From Mesorhizobium amorphae (GTDB lineage: Bacteria; Pseudomonadota; Alphaproteobacteria; Rhizobiales; Rhizobiaceae), in assembly GCA_003240775.1 (NCBI GenBank), contig QFNI01000007.1, forward strand, positions 1 to 64,000: a DNA stretch of 64,000 bases. Reading direction: 5' to 3'. Under the pieces are notes generated by a model. It worked only from the letters and a program-made list of their open reading frames with translations, was not told the DNA's origin and did no database searches. Below are positions 9,001-17,641 of the stretch, piece by piece. The position numbers and the translations under genes are program-made. Each line of letters begins with the position of its first letter. Position 1 is the stretch's first letter.

Positions 9001-9309
9001 ATGGCGGATACCGGCGGCTGGCGAAACATGGCGAGCGCGCCCAAGGACGGGACGCGCATCCTCGCCACCGTGCGCAATGCCGAGCAGGGCGGCCCGGAAG
9101 TGGACGTGGTGTTCTGGGCGCGCGCCGACCACACCAACCCCGAAGGCTGGCGCGCGACCGATTCCACCGCGGGCGCCGTGATCGCCTATGCCGACCCCGA
9201 GCTCGCCTGCTGGATGCCGCTGCCTTCGGCGGATGCGGGCATGGCGGGCGCGGCCCTGCCCAAGGCCTATCGCGGCGAGGAGATCGAGGTGGACGGCTCA
9301 GGCATATAG
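9001..9309 (+). CDS. DUF551-like small protein
   Basis: A 102-residue soluble protein starting at ATG 9001 after GGGAG. The opening WRNMASAPKDGTRILATV and the later WMPLP follow the pattern of DUF551 proteins (W..I.TAPKDGT..L ... W.PLP), a family common in phages and proteobacteria and of unknown function. Its last 43 bases overlap the end of the convergent glycosidase-like gene at 9267, an arrangement seen in compact genomes. Confidence 0.7.
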   Translation: MADTGGWRNMASAPKDGTRILATVRNAEQGGPEVDVVFWARADHTNPEGWRATDSTAGAVIAYADPELACWMPLPSADAGMAGAALPKAYRGEEIEVDGSGI

Positions 9310-10178
9310 CCGGTCGCCTCGCGGAGCGCGGCGGACAGGCCCTCGTCCACGCTCAGGTCCTCGCGGATCAGGCCATGGTCCCAGCGGCGGCGGTGGGGCG
9401 CGTTCCAGGCGGGCATGTTGACGATCGGATACCAGCACAGGCCCACCACAGGGGCCTTGGAGCGGCGCACCTCGCTCAACGCGAAGCGCAGCCAGTCGCC
9501 CTTGGAGCGGACATCTTTCCAGAACGGCCGCCGGCCCGTGTGGAGCCCGGTTTCCGCGACCATCACGGGCTTGCCGTAGCGCAGGGCCGCATCGCGCAGG
9601 GAGCGGCCCAGGCTGCGGCGGGCCTCGTGGGGGTAGTAGTTGACGCCGATCACGTCGGCCAGGTCGGCCAGGGCGGCATGCGCGCCGGTCTCGTGGGGGC
9701 GGTGGCCGGGTTCGGCGGTGACGAGGCGGAGGTCGGGCAATTCCGCGCGCAGGCGCAGAAAGATGTCGCGCGCCTGGGCCGCCACATGCTCGAAGCTCTC
9801 GCCGGGGCACATGCGCGGGTGGAAGCTCAACTCGTTGAAACAGCACCAGAAGGGACGGTCGGGCACGGTTTCGCGCACGGCCTGGGCCACGCGAGCCGCA
9901 TAGCCCGCGGGGTCGTCGTGGCGCCAGTAGTGGTTGAGGTCCCAGATCACCTCCATGCCTTCGCGCGCGGCGAGCGCCAGGCGCGGGGCGATCGGCAGCC
10001 AGGGCGGCAGGCCGTCGCGCACGGTGCGGATGCCGTGGGCGCGCAGGATGCGGTAATGCGCGGCCATGTCGGCCTCGGGCAGGTGGCGCGAGCCCGACAA
10101 GAGGCAGAAATTGCCCTGCCATTCGAGCCGCCCGCACTCGAAACCGGCCTGGATGAAGGAGCGGAACGGGGAAAGCAT
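9267..10178 (-). CDS. Beta-glucosidase-like TIM-barrel glycoside hydrolase
   Basis: A 303-residue protein from the ATG at 10178 (MLSPFRSFIQAGFECGR); a TTG at 10229 would add 17 poorly conserved-looking residues. It is shorter than classical GH1 enzymes but has the clan GH-A signatures: an acid/base candidate Glu116 in CFNELSFHP and a nucleophile candidate Glu209 in VMVAETGLH, plus GVNYYPHE and CWYPI strands. Related proteins are annotated as beta-glucosidases and often sit with glycosyltransferases in alphaproteobacteria. No signal peptide is seen, so it should act in the cytoplasm. The substrate is unknown. Its 3' end overlaps the DUF551-like gene. Confidence 0.72.
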   Translation of the reverse strand: MLSPFRSFIQAGFECGRLEWQGNFCLLSGSRHLPEADMAAHYRILRAHGIRTVRDGLPPWLPIAPRLALAAREGMEVIWDLNHYWRHDDPAGYAARVAQAVRETVPDRPFWCCFNELSFHPRMCPGESFEHVAAQARDIFLRLRAELPDLRLVTAEPGHRPHETGAHAALADLADVIGVNYYPHEARRSLGRSLRDAALRYGKPVMVAETGLHTGRRPFWKDVRSKGDWLRFALSEVRRSKAPVVGLCWYPIVNMPAWNAPHRRRWDHGLIREDLSVDEGLSAALREATGYMPEPSTSISSPR

Positions 10179-10304
10179 GGGCTGCGCATAGGCGCGTCCG
10201 CCCGGCCGATCCACCCCCCGAAACCACAAGCGCTCATGAGCGCGCGCCTCGCCTTTGGATCAAGGGGCGCTAGAACTTCGGTCGGCATGGCGGAGGGCTG
10301 GACC

Positions 10305-10862
10305 TTGAAACCGTTGATCCTGTTTTGGCGACGCACCGACACTGAAGGGCTGGAGCGGATCGAGATCGTTTCCGAGCCTCGCGGCATCAGCGTGCGGGGT
10401 TCGGTGATCACGCTGGAAGACGGCGGATTGCGGCTCGACCACACATGGGTGCTGGACGGCGACTGGCGGACGCAAAGCGTGCTCGTGGAGCGCTGGAACG
10501 CTGCGGGGCACAAGGCGCTCCGGATCGAGCGCGACGGGCCGGGCTGGCGCGTGGACGGGGTGGCGCGCGGCGATCTCGACGGGGCGGACGAGCCCGACAT
10601 CTCGGTCACGCCCTTCTGCAACACGCTCGCCATCCGGCGCATGGCAGACGGGCCGGACGCGAGCCTGGTGCTCGACACGGTCTACGTGGATGCCGGGGAG
10701 ATGACGGTTTCCCGGTCGCGCCAACGCTATGAGCGGCTGGGCGCGCAGCGGCTGCGCTATGTCGATCTCGGCCTGTCCGAGGGCTTCGAGGCCGAGCTCT
10801 CGGTGGACGAACAGGGCCTCGTGGTGCGCTACGAGCACCTGTTCGAGCGCGTCGCGCCATAG
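10305..10862 (+). CDS. Putative glycolipid-binding domain protein (PF06475 type)
   Basis: The protein begins LKPLILFWRRTDTEGLERIE and continues with beta-strand-rich sequence containing LRLDHTWVLDGDWRT, FCNTLAIRRM and RQRYERLGAQRLRYVDL, the layout of the glycolipid-binding/DUF1089 family. Such proteins form a beta-barrel of unknown ligand in most bacteria. Start: TTG at 10305 has GGAGGG 7 bases upstream and puts the conserved W-R-R near the N-terminus; the ATG at 10287 lies within that ribosome site's sequence and is the alternative. The gene is 185 residues long and ends in a strong bidirectional terminator at 10868. Confidence 0.75.
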   Translation: MKPLILFWRRTDTEGLERIEIVSEPRGISVRGSVITLEDGGLRLDHTWVLDGDWRTQSVLVERWNAAGHKALRIERDGPGWRVDGVARGDLDGADEPDISVTPFCNTLAIRRMADGPDASLVLDTVYVDAGEMTVSRSRQRYERLGAQRLRYVDLGLSEGFEAELSVDEQGLVVRYEHLFERVAP

Positions 10863-10867
10863 AAAAA

Positions 10868-10891
10868 GGCGCGGCTCCGTGAAGCCGCGCC
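10868..10891. terminator. Bidirectional intrinsic terminator
   Basis: A perfect 9-bp stem (GGCGCGGCT with AGCCGCGCC) and a 6-base loop lies between the convergent genes ending at 10862 and 10914. Five A precede it and a T-rich stretch (TTGGGTTTT) follows, so it can stop transcription from both sides. Confidence 0.8.
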
Positions 10892-10913
10892 CTTGGGTTT
10901 TCGAGGCCTTCGC

Positions 10914-11609
10914 TCAGTAGTCGAACGAGGCGGGGCCGAGCAGTTCGTCGCCCGGAGCAGGCTCGCCGCCGCGGCGGGGCTGCGGGGGCACGGGCGGCGG
11001 GGGGAAGTTCTCGCCGTCCTCGTAGGAGCGCTCCTCGTAGGAACGGTCACGGTCGCGGCGGGCGCGGCGCTCGTAACGCTCTTCGTCGCGCCGCTCGTAG
11101 CCCGCATCGTCGCGGCGCTCGTAGCGGTCCTCGTCTTCCCAGTCGCGGTCGCGCTGGCGGCGCTCGCGCCATTCGCGGCGGGGCGGCGGGGGCGCCACGT
11201 CATAAAGGTCGCGGCGGCGCTCCCAGCGGGCGCGCTCGCGGTAGAAGGGGCGCGCGCGGTAGTGGCGGTCCCAGTAGTCGCCCACCTGGAAGGTGATCAC
11301 GGGCGCCTCGATGTAGCGCACCGCGGTCTCGCCCGTGTAGCGCCGGCCGCGGCGCTCGAAGGCCAGGTAGTTGGACGACATCCAGCCGCGCAGGCCGTAG
11401 ACCGACACGTCGCACCAGGAGCGTGCGCGCAGGCAGCCGTGCACGCGCACATCCTTGCCGAAAGGCACGACATCGACGGCCGGATAGCCCGTGGAGGGGC
11501 CGGCACGCAGGTTGACATTGGCGGTGGCCACCGCCCGGTCGGCCGAGGCCACGCCTGGCATCAGGCTCGCCGCAAGAAGGGCTGCAGCGCCCAGGAGTCC
11601 CTTTATCAT
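10914..11609 (-). CDS. Secreted SH3-domain protein with charged repeat tail
   Basis: ATG at 11609 follows AAGGA. The 231-residue protein has a signal peptide (MIKGLLGAAALLAASLMPGV, cleavage near ASA-DR). A bacterial SH3 domain follows at about residues 24-85 with VNLRAGPSTGYPAV, DVRVHGCLRARSWCDV and RGWMSSNYL. The C-terminal half is a low-complexity tail of Arg, Glu, Asp and Tyr (repeats of YERRD/RRDRD type) ending in proline-rich sequence. Such periplasmic proteins bind cell-wall or envelope components in rhizobia. The repeated tail is encoded by imperfect tandem repeats and may vary in length between strains. Function beyond envelope binding is unknown. Confidence 0.85.
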   Translation of the reverse strand: MIKGLLGAAALLAASLMPGVASADRAVATANVNLRAGPSTGYPAVDVVPFGKDVRVHGCLRARSWCDVSVYGLRGWMSSNYLAFERRGRRYTGETAVRYIEAPVITFQVGDYWDRHYRARPFYRERARWERRRDLYDVAPPPPRREWRERRQRDRDWEDEDRYERRDDAGYERRDEERYERRARRDRDRSYEERSYEDGENFPPPPVPPQPRRGGEPAPGDELLGPASFDY

Positions 11610-11719
11610 CGTCCTTGCCTCGCAATTGGGGCTTTCGCTCGGGGCCGTTTCCGACCCTTCGCCATCACCACTAAGGCCGGCAACCTGACCCGCGCATGAA
11701 CGAAAAAAGCGGTTTCGGT

Positions 11720-12229
11720 TCAGCCGGCAGGCAGAACGCGCCGCAAGTCGGTGAGTTTCACCTCGCCGTCGGGGCCGGAAAAGCGGATCGTCGCCGTGCC
11801 CCCTTGCGCCTGGGAAACGCCGCCGATGCGGTGGGCGCCGGTGTCGTAGAGCTCGGCCACGCCGTCGCGCTCGATCCACAGGCGGCGCGTTTCGGGAAAC
11901 ACCGCATAGCGCAAGCCGTTCTGGCTGCCGCGCGCACCGGGCTGGCCGAGCGCGTCTGGCCATTTCTCGACGGGAGCCGCCTGCTCTGGGGCGAGGTGAC
12001 CTTGGGCGGCCAGCTCCTCGACCAGCGCACGCACGCGGGCCTTCAGCGCATCGTCGAACATCGCGCCGATCATCAGCATTCCTCCCTGGGACCATTGCCC
12101 CATGCCGCCCAGCTCGGGGTGGCTGAACTGCGCCATGCGGCCGCCCGAATGGCGCAGGGCTTCGAGCACGGCCCGGGCGGCGCCTTCGCTGAAGCCGTGG
12201 CGGGCTGCGATCTCGGCGGTCGACGCCAT
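11720..12229 (-). CDS. SHOCT-domain-like protein, hypothetical
   Basis: ATG at 12229 has AAGGAG upstream; a GTG at 12244 is less likely. The 169-residue protein starts with a helix-turn-helix-like segment (AEIAARHGFSEGAARAVLEA), then a Gly/Met-rich stretch (GGMGQWSQGGMLMIGAMFDD) and a short helix-rich SHOCT-like piece (ALKARVRALVEELAAQG), and ends with a beta-rich part. Proteins of this build are conserved in rhizobia without assigned function. It starts 11 bp after the stop of the HAD phosphatase gene, so the two are probably one operon. Confidence 0.65.
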   Translation of the reverse strand: MASTAEIAARHGFSEGAARAVLEALRHSGGRMAQFSHPELGGMGQWSQGGMLMIGAMFDDALKARVRALVEELAAQGHLAPEQAAPVEKWPDALGQPGARGSQNGLRYAVFPETRRLWIERDGVAELYDTGAHRIGGVSQAQGGTATIRFSGPDGEVKLTDLRRVLPAG

Positions 12230-12240
12230 GCCGTTCTCCT

Positions 12241-12915
12241 TCACACCAGTTCGCGCGCGCGGAGTTCGAGCGCGCCGTCGGCACGCAGATAGGCGTCGAG
12301 CGCGTCATAGCCAGAAACGGCGGGATGGGGGGTGCTCATCGGGTGGCGGTGGGTGGCGGAGATCACCACCACCGGCGCACCGGCGGCCTCGGCTGCCCCG
12401 ATGCCGGCCGGCGCGTCCTCGAAGACCAGGCAATCGGTGATGGAAACGCCGAGCTTTTCGGCGCCGAGCAGGAAGCAGTCGGGCGCGGGCTTGCCGTGGG
12501 CCACGTCCTCGCCGCTGACCATCAAGGGCGGCAGCGGCAGGCCTGCGGCCATCAGGCGTCGTTCGGCGAGGCGGCGGGGTGCCGAGGTGACGATGGCCCA
12601 GCGGTCGGCGGGGAGGGAGAGCAGGAAGCGCCGGGCGTCGTCGATCGGGGCGATGCCTTCGAGGTCGTCCATCTCGGCCTGGGTGAGTGCCGCCACCTCT
12701 GCATCGAGATCGATGCCGGGCAGGCCGAGCCGGCCGATGGTCTCGCGGGCGCGCACGCCGTGGATGGTGGGCAGAAACGCATCGAGGTCGAGACCGTGGC
12801 GCAGGCCCCAGGCGCCCCAGACGCGCTCGGTCGCGGCGATGGAGGTGAGCACGGTGCCGTCCATGTCGAACAGGAATGCCGCGAAGGGCCGGCCGGGATG
12901 GATGGGGAGGCTCAT
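12241..12915 (-). CDS. HAD-superfamily phosphatase (beta-phosphoglucomutase/phosphoglycolate type)
   Basis: A 224-residue HAD hydrolase. Motif I is FDMDGTVLTS with the nucleophile and acid/base Asp pair; motif II is VTSAPRR; motif III includes GKPAPDCFLLGAEKLG; motif IV is VFEDAPAGIGAAEAAG. The helical cap between motifs I and II makes it subclass I, as in sugar-phosphate phosphatases such as GPP/DOG and beta-phosphoglucomutase. The substrate is probably a small phosphorylated sugar or glycolate and is not determined. ATG 12915 is used; the frame can extend to a TTG at 12927. It precedes the SHOCT-like gene in an apparent operon. Confidence 0.87.
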   Translation of the reverse strand: MSLPIHPGRPFAAFLFDMDGTVLTSIAATERVWGAWGLRHGLDLDAFLPTIHGVRARETIGRLGLPGIDLDAEVAALTQAEMDDLEGIAPIDDARRFLLSLPADRWAIVTSAPRRLAERRLMAAGLPLPPLMVSGEDVAHGKPAPDCFLLGAEKLGVSITDCLVFEDAPAGIGAAEAAGAPVVVISATHRHPMSTPHPAVSGYDALDAYLRADGALELRARELV

Positions 12916-13036
12916 GGTGGCTCGCAAGGCGGGAGGGGGTTAGGGGGTCATCGCAGGTTGTGCGGTGGGGTGGAAGGGTGGGCGCGTGCGGGGGGATGGG
13001 GTGGGTGGGGTCGTGGGAGCTGGGTTCTGGGCCGAT

Positions 13037-13074
13037 TACCCCCACCCTGTATCCCTCCCCTCAAGGGGGAGGGA
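13037..13074 (+). repeat. GC-rich palindromic repeat, copy 1
   Basis: First of seven copies of an intergenic element with a C-rich left part (TACCCCCACCC) and a palindromic core (CCCTCCCCTCAAGGGGGAGG). It lies between the HAD phosphatase and recX in the only sizeable non-coding gap here (12916-13122). The remaining gap sequence is low-complexity G/T-rich with nothing else recognisable. Confidence 0.8.
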
Positions 13075-13122
13075 GTGGAGAGGGTTGCGCCATGGTGTCG
13101 AGGTGGAGGGCGTTGGCAGGCC

Positions 13123-13671
13123 TCAGCCGGCCAGGAGGTCTTCGGCTTCTTCGAGGTCCATCCGCAGGACGCGGGAGACGATCTCGCCGGCGAAGCCGTT
13201 GCGGCCCATCAGGGCCATTTCCTTGCGGAAGCGGTCGGGGTCGGCTTCCTCGCGGCGCCAGGGGCCGATGCGGCGGCGGCGGGCGAGAGCAAGGGCGGCC
13301 ACGGGATCGTCGGCGCCTTCGAGCGCGGCGTCGGCCGCTTCGCGCTCGACGCCCTTCTGCGCGAGGGTCTGGGCGATGCGGCGGCGCGAATGGCCCTTGC
13401 GCACGCCCGAGCGCACCTTGATCTCGGCATAGGCCGCGTCGTCCACCAGCGTGTGCGTCTGGCAGAACACGACCGCGTCTTCCACAAGCTGGGCCGCGTC
13501 GGGAGGCGACAGTTCGGGGTGGCGGCGCTTGGCGCGGCGCAGCATCACCGCGCGCAGGTTCTCGACGCTGGAGGAATGCTTGGACAGGTAGTCGGCGGCC
13601 GAGCGCAGCGCCCAGCGGCGCAGGCGCGCCTGGGCGGAAGCCGAAAGGGGCTGGGCCGCCTCTTCCTCCAT
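13123..13671 (-). CDS. recX: RecX-family regulator of RecA
   Basis: A 182-residue, helix-rich basic protein with the three-repeat layout of RecX: LRRWALRSAADYLSKHSSSV, then LVDDAAYAEIKVRSGVRKGHSRRRIAQTL, and RFRKEMALMGRNGFAGEIV near the C-terminus. RecX binds the RecA filament groove and limits its activity. The start ATG overlaps the stop of the upstream WYL-like gene as TGATG, giving translational coupling. No recA is in the window. Confidence 0.85.
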   Translation of the reverse strand: MEEEAAQPLSASAQARLRRWALRSAADYLSKHSSSVENLRAVMLRRAKRRHPELSPPDAAQLVEDAVVFCQTHTLVDDAAYAEIKVRSGVRKGHSRRRIAQTLAQKGVEREAADAALEGADDPVAALALARRRRIGPWRREEADPDRFRKEMALMGRNGFAGEIVSRVLRMDLEEAEDLLAG

Positions 13672-14063
13672 CAGGCGGCAGCGGCCCGCCGGCGCCTGGC
13701 CTTCGCCTCGCGCTCGGCGCGCAGAAGCAGCCAGTCGAGCACGTTGCGCTCGACCCGCTCGCCCGTCTCGGTGTCGGAAAGGGCCAGGATGCGGTCGGCG
13801 CGGAAGCCGCGATATTTGCCGAGCGCCTGGTCGATGCCGCCCAGCAGGAGCTTGCCCGGACCCACCTTCGCCTCTGTCGCCCGTACGCGCCGCGTCGTGG
13901 TGCGGCCCGAGGCGTCGAGGTAGAGGAGGTCGAACAGGCCGCCGAGCGGCAGCACGCGCCAGGCGCTTTCCTCCGCGGGCGGAAGGGGCGCCACGTCTCG
14001 GCCGCGCGGGGGCGCGGCCTTCTTGGTTTCGAAGGTGATCATAGGCCGAATATGGGCGTTCAC
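13671..14063 (-). CDS. WYL-like domain protein
   Basis: A 130-residue protein whose core (WRVLPLGGLFDLLYLDASGR, then TRRVRATEAKVG and ALGKYRGFRADRI) follows the strand order of WYL domains, which bind nucleic-acid or nucleotide ligands and regulate transcription. It lacks the usual N-terminal helix-turn-helix and looks like a stand-alone domain. Start: GTG at 14063 or ATG at 14042; the ribosome site is weak for both. It is directly coupled to recX, suggesting a link to DNA damage control, which is inference only. Confidence 0.6.
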   Translation of the reverse strand: MNAHIRPMITFETKKAAPPRGRDVAPLPPAEESAWRVLPLGGLFDLLYLDASGRTTTRRVRATEAKVGPGKLLLGGIDQALGKYRGFRADRILALSDTETGERVERNVLDWLLLRAEREAKARRRRAAAA

Positions 14064-14092
14064 GCTTTGTTTCTCAAGCGTTTTCGCCTCCT

Positions 14093-15424
14093 TCAGCCTT
14101 CCGCGGGACCGTCGAGCCAGCCGCCCTCGAAGCCCGCCTTGAGCAGCCCCTCGCGGATCGGCGGGGAGCGGCGCATCAGGCGCCAGATCAGGCCCGTGCG
14201 GTGGTTCTCGGCCATCATCGCGCCGATGCCCTGGTCGAGCCCGAAGAAGCCGTCCGACACCCAGCCATGCGCCTCGAAGCCCTTGCGGCCGGCGAGCGTG
14301 GGGTTGATGCCGCTCGGCAGGCGCCCGGTCCGCACGGATTGCGGATGGTGCTCGAGGAGGTGGCGCAGCGCCTTGATGCAGGGGGCGGGGGTGAACGGCA
14401 TGGAGGCGAGATAGGACCAGGGCGAGACCGTGCCGTCATCGGGCCCGAAAGGCGCGCCGCGCGCCTTGTAGCCGAAGAACTTGCGCTTTTGGCCGTCGAT
14501 CTTGCAGGTCATGTTGCCCGGCCCGTCGCCGGCCGACATGCCCCAGAAATCCTCGCAATAGCCCGCCCAGCCCGCTTCGTTGCGGCGGGCATATTCGCGG
14601 TGGATCTCGGTCGCACGGACGCTGTTTTCGAAATAGTCGAAGTCGCGCTCGCGCATGAAGGCGTCGCGGATGCCCGCGAAGTCGATCCAGGCATGCGAGA
14701 ACTGGTCGAGAAAGAGCGGCCCGCCATAGAGCACCATCTTTCCGTAGATCTCTTCCCAGCGGTAGGTGCTCGTCCAGCCGTCATAGCTGTCGCGGCTGAT
14801 GGGGTGGGTGTGGGAGCCGAGCGCGAGAATGTAGAGGATCGCCGCTTCGTTGTAGCCGTCCCAGCCCCAGCGCAGGAAGCCCGAGCGCGGGCGCCAGCCG
14901 TGCCGGATGGTGACCTTGTCGGACTGCGCCCAGCGCCAGTCCACCCGATCGTAGATTTCGGCCGCGAGCGCGCGGATCTCGCACTCGTCGTCGGCCGGCC
15001 CGTCGAAAAACTGCGCGGCGCACAGCATGCCGGCATAAAGCAGGGCTGAATCGAGCATGGACAGCTCGCACTCCATCGCGCGGCGTCCGCTGCGCATGTC
15101 GAGGAAGTGGTAGAAGAAGCCCTTGAAGCCTGCCGCATCCTCCTCGCGGCCTTGCGGCGCGCGGTGGAAGAAGCGCAGCGCGAGCAGCGTGAGATGGGCT
15201 GCCTCGTCGCGGCCGATCCAGCCGCGCTCGACGCCGATGGGATAGGACGAGAGCGCAAACCCCACCACCGCGATCGAGGCAGCCGAGCCCTTGCGCGACG
15301 TGTCGGGCACAAGGCCGTTCCGCCGGCTCGCGGTTTCCGGGAAATAGCCGAAGGCTGCCCGCTGGAAATGATCCAGCAGGTCATCGTCGGAAAGGGTGAG
15401 AAGCGCGTCCGGCGCGGGCGGCAC
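14093..15424 (-). CDS. Glucoamylase-family protein (PF10091/DUF2329 type)
   Basis: A 443-residue alpha/alpha-barrel protein with the family's conserved aromatic motifs: FGYFPETA near the N-terminus, LTLLALRFFH, KGFFYHFLDM, GWDGYNEAAILYILALGSHTHP (positions quoted in two parts of under 20 residues each in the frame), LFLDQFSHAWIDF, EDFWGMSAGDGP and FFGLDQGIG. Similar domains occur in cyclic beta-glucan synthases and in stand-alone putative glucoamylases of rhizobia. There is no signal peptide, so it should be cytoplasmic. Start GTG 15424 lies 9 bp after the stop of the upstream PNPOx-like gene; the ribosome site is weak. Substrate unknown. Confidence 0.78.
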   Translation of the reverse strand: MPPAPDALLTLSDDDLLDHFQRAAFGYFPETASRRNGLVPDTSRKGSAASIAVVGFALSSYPIGVERGWIGRDEAAHLTLLALRFFHRAPQGREEDAAGFKGFFYHFLDMRSGRRAMECELSMLDSALLYAGMLCAAQFFDGPADDECEIRALAAEIYDRVDWRWAQSDKVTIRHGWRPRSGFLRWGWDGYNEAAILYILALGSHTHPISRDSYDGWTSTYRWEEIYGKMVLYGGPLFLDQFSHAWIDFAGIRDAFMRERDFDYFENSVRATEIHREYARRNEAGWAGYCEDFWGMSAGDGPGNMTCKIDGQKRKFFGYKARGAPFGPDDGTVSPWSYLASMPFTPAPCIKALRHLLEHHPQSVRTGRLPSGINPTLAGRKGFEAHGWVSDGFFGLDQGIGAMMAENHRTGLIWRLMRRSPPIREGLLKAGFEGGWLDGPAEG

Positions 15425-15432
15425 GGCGCGGG

Positions 15433-15933
15433 CTAGAGGCGGTCGACCTTGGCATTGTCGCCAAGGGGAAGATCTGCACCCGTGGCAATGGAAGCGGCCA
15501 TCTTCACGCCCGTCCAAAGACGGCCGGCGCCGTCCCAGATCTCGGCATCGTCCGGCTTGATGGTGATGACGCGCACGTCGGGGTCTTCGGGGCCGTCCCA
15601 GAACACCTTGTCGAAGGCGCTCCAGAGTTCCTCGATCTTTGCGCGGTCGTTCTCCACCGTCGCATGGCCGGTGACGGCGATGTAGGTGTTGGCGGAGCCG
15701 TCGGCGAAGGTGAGCGTGACCACGGGAAAGCGCTCGATCTGGTCGTCCTTTTCGCCGCGCACGTCGGTGAGCACGTAGAACGCGCCCTCGTCGCGGTGGG
15801 GACGGGCTGCCACGGGGCGCGCGCGCTGGCGCTCGCCGTCCCAGGTTACCAGCATGCAGACACGGATACGCTCGGATTCTTTCCAGATCTTGTCGATCGC
15901 TTCGCCGGTTTCGAGCGTGCCGTATTTCGCCAT
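15433..15933 (-). CDS. Pyridoxamine 5'-phosphate oxidase-like general stress protein
   Basis: A 166-residue split-barrel flavin-binding protein. The strands IRVCMLVTWDG, RARPVAARPHRDEGAFYVLT and VTLTFADGSANTYIAVTGHA match the general-stress (YzzA/Ylh-like) branch of the PNPOx fold rather than true PdxH, so a flavin or F420 cofactor and a role in stress are likely but unproven. ATG at 15933 follows GGAGGC. It probably forms an operon with the glucoamylase-family gene downstream and is divergent from the S10 peptidase. Confidence 0.82.
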   Translation of the reverse strand: MAKYGTLETGEAIDKIWKESERIRVCMLVTWDGERQRARPVAARPHRDEGAFYVLTDVRGEKDDQIERFPVVTLTFADGSANTYIAVTGHATVENDRAKIEELWSAFDKVFWDGPEDPDVRVITIKPDDAEIWDGAGRLWTGVKMAASIATGADLPLGDNAKVDRL

Positions 15934-16107
15934 CAGGGTCTGCCTCCGTTTCCTGTCTCCGGAAGATGGAGCGGATGGCGGCGGCGTCGAGCGGGTTTCG
16001 GCGGGACGGTGTGTCGCGCCTCACAGCGCGCCCACGCCTCTGTGAGCGGCGATCCCCGACGCTCGCGTGCTAGGACCGCTTCACCGCAACCCACCGAAAG
16101 GCGTTCG

Positions 16108-17598
16108 ATGCGCTCCGCTTTCCTGTCAGCCTTCCTCGCCGGCGCCCTTCTGGCGCTGCCCGCAGCCGCACAAGAGACGCCCGCGCCGCCGCGCGAGGGC
16201 ATCCTTTCGCTTCTGCCGGGGAACGCTTCGAGCGAGCACACGATCACGCTGGGCGGCGAGACGCTACGCTATCGGGCGGAGGCCGGCACGCTCGACCTGC
16301 TCGGCGGCGACGCCAAGCCCACGGCAGCGGTGTTCCACACGGCCTACACGCTCGAAACGGGCGAGAACGGGGCTCAGCGGCCGATCACCTTCGTGTTCAA
16401 CGGGGGGCCGGGCGCGGCGTCGGCCTATCTGCATCTGGGCGCCATCGGCCCGCGCGTGGTGGCGACTGCGGAGGATGGCGCGTTCCTGCCGCCGCCGCAG
16501 CGGATGGTGGACAACCCCGACACCTGGCTGCCCTTCACGGACCTCGTTTTCGTGGACCCGGTGGGCACGGGCTGGAGCCGCGCAGCACCCGGCACCGAGG
16601 AAAAGAGCTTCTGGGGCGTGAGCCAGGACGCTTCCGCGATGGGCGCCTTCATCCGCCTCTTCCTGCAGAAGAGCGGGCGCACCGGTTCGCCGCTCTATCT
16701 CGCCGGCGAAAGCTATGGCGGGTTCCGCGCGGCCCTTCTCGCCAAGACGCTTCAGGAGGATATCGGGATCGCGCCGAGCGGGATCGTGCTGATCTCGCCC
16801 GCGCTCGAACTCTCGATGGTGTTTGGCCGGGACTGGGGCCCGCTGCGCCCCGCACTCGAACTGCCGCCGATGGTGGCCTCGCGGCTCGCGCGAGAGGGGG
16901 TGACGGGGGACGCCTTCGCCAAGGGCGTGGCGGAAGCCGAAGCCTATGCGATGGGGCCCTACATGGCAGCGCTCGCGCAGGGGCGCGAGGCGGGCGGGCG
17001 GCTCGCCAGCGCGCGGGTGGCGGAGCTGACGGGCCTTCCGCGCGACCTGGTCGAGCGCCATTTCGCGCGCGTGCCGACGCGGGTCTTCGCGCGGGAAGCC
17101 GCGCGCGCCACGGGCGAGGTGCTCAGCATGTACGATGGCGGGCTGGGCGCCCCCGACCCCCAGCCGCAGAGCGCGTGGGGCGGCGGGCCCGACAGCGTGC
17201 TCGACCGCTCGGTGCCCGTGCTCACTTCCGCCTTCGTGGACTATGCGGCGCGCGAACTCGGTTTCCGCACACCTGTCTCCTTCCGCCTGCTCAACGGGGC
17301 CGTGAGCGGCGCGTGGGACTACGGCTTCGCGGAAGGCCGCCAGGGCTATGCGGGGGTGATGGACGACCTGCAGGAAGCGCGCGCGCTCAACCCAGCGCTG
17401 CGCGTTCTCATCACGCACGGCTTCACCGATCTCGTGACGCCCTACACGACCTCGCGGTTCCTGGTGGACCAGCTGCCGCCGCTCGAAGGGGCGGAGCCGA
17501 TCGGCCTGCGCACCTATCCGGGCGGGCACATGATGTATCTGCGGGCCGATGCGCGGGCGGCGCTGACGCGCGACGTGCGGGAGGTCTACGGCGAATGA
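16108..17598 (+). CDS. S10-family serine carboxypeptidase, secreted
   Basis: A 496-residue protein with a signal peptide (MRSAFLSAFLAGALLALPAA, cleavage after AQE region). It has the alpha/beta-hydrolase S10 layout: FVFNGGPGAASAYLHLGAIG (oxyanion region), LVFVDPVGTGWS, nucleophile Ser202 in GESYGG, Asp441 in GFTDLVTPY and His474 in PGGHMMY. Thus the full catalytic triad is present. S10 enzymes remove C-terminal residues at acidic pH; bacterial periplasmic members are less studied than yeast carboxypeptidase Y. Start ATG 16108 after AAAGGCG; the longer frame upstream is antisense to the PNPOx gene and rejected. Confidence 0.88.
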   Translation: MRSAFLSAFLAGALLALPAAAQETPAPPREGILSLLPGNASSEHTITLGGETLRYRAEAGTLDLLGGDAKPTAAVFHTAYTLETGENGAQRPITFVFNGGPGAASAYLHLGAIGPRVVATAEDGAFLPPPQRMVDNPDTWLPFTDLVFVDPVGTGWSRAAPGTEEKSFWGVSQDASAMGAFIRLFLQKSGRTGSPLYLAGESYGGFRAALLAKTLQEDIGIAPSGIVLISPALELSMVFGRDWGPLRPALELPPMVASRLAREGVTGDAFAKGVAEAEAYAMGPYMAALAQGREAGGRLASARVAELTGLPRDLVERHFARVPTRVFAREAARATGEVLSMYDGGLGAPDPQPQSAWGGGPDSVLDRSVPVLTSAFVDYAARELGFRTPVSFRLLNGAVSGAWDYGFAEGRQGYAGVMDDLQEARALNPALRVLITHGFTDLVTPYTTSRFLVDQLPPLEGAEPIGLRTYPGGHMMYLRADARAALTRDVREVYGE

Positions 17599-17641
17599 GC
17601 CTCCCCTATCCACCCCGGCCGGCGCGTGCTCTAACCCCGCG

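Noticed and set aside
5920..9132. Open frame of over 1000 codons on the minus strand across the MHYT gene
   Set aside because: It is antisense to a well-supported protein and its translation is low-complexity Arg/His/Ala text without motifs; high-GC codon bias creates such open frames.
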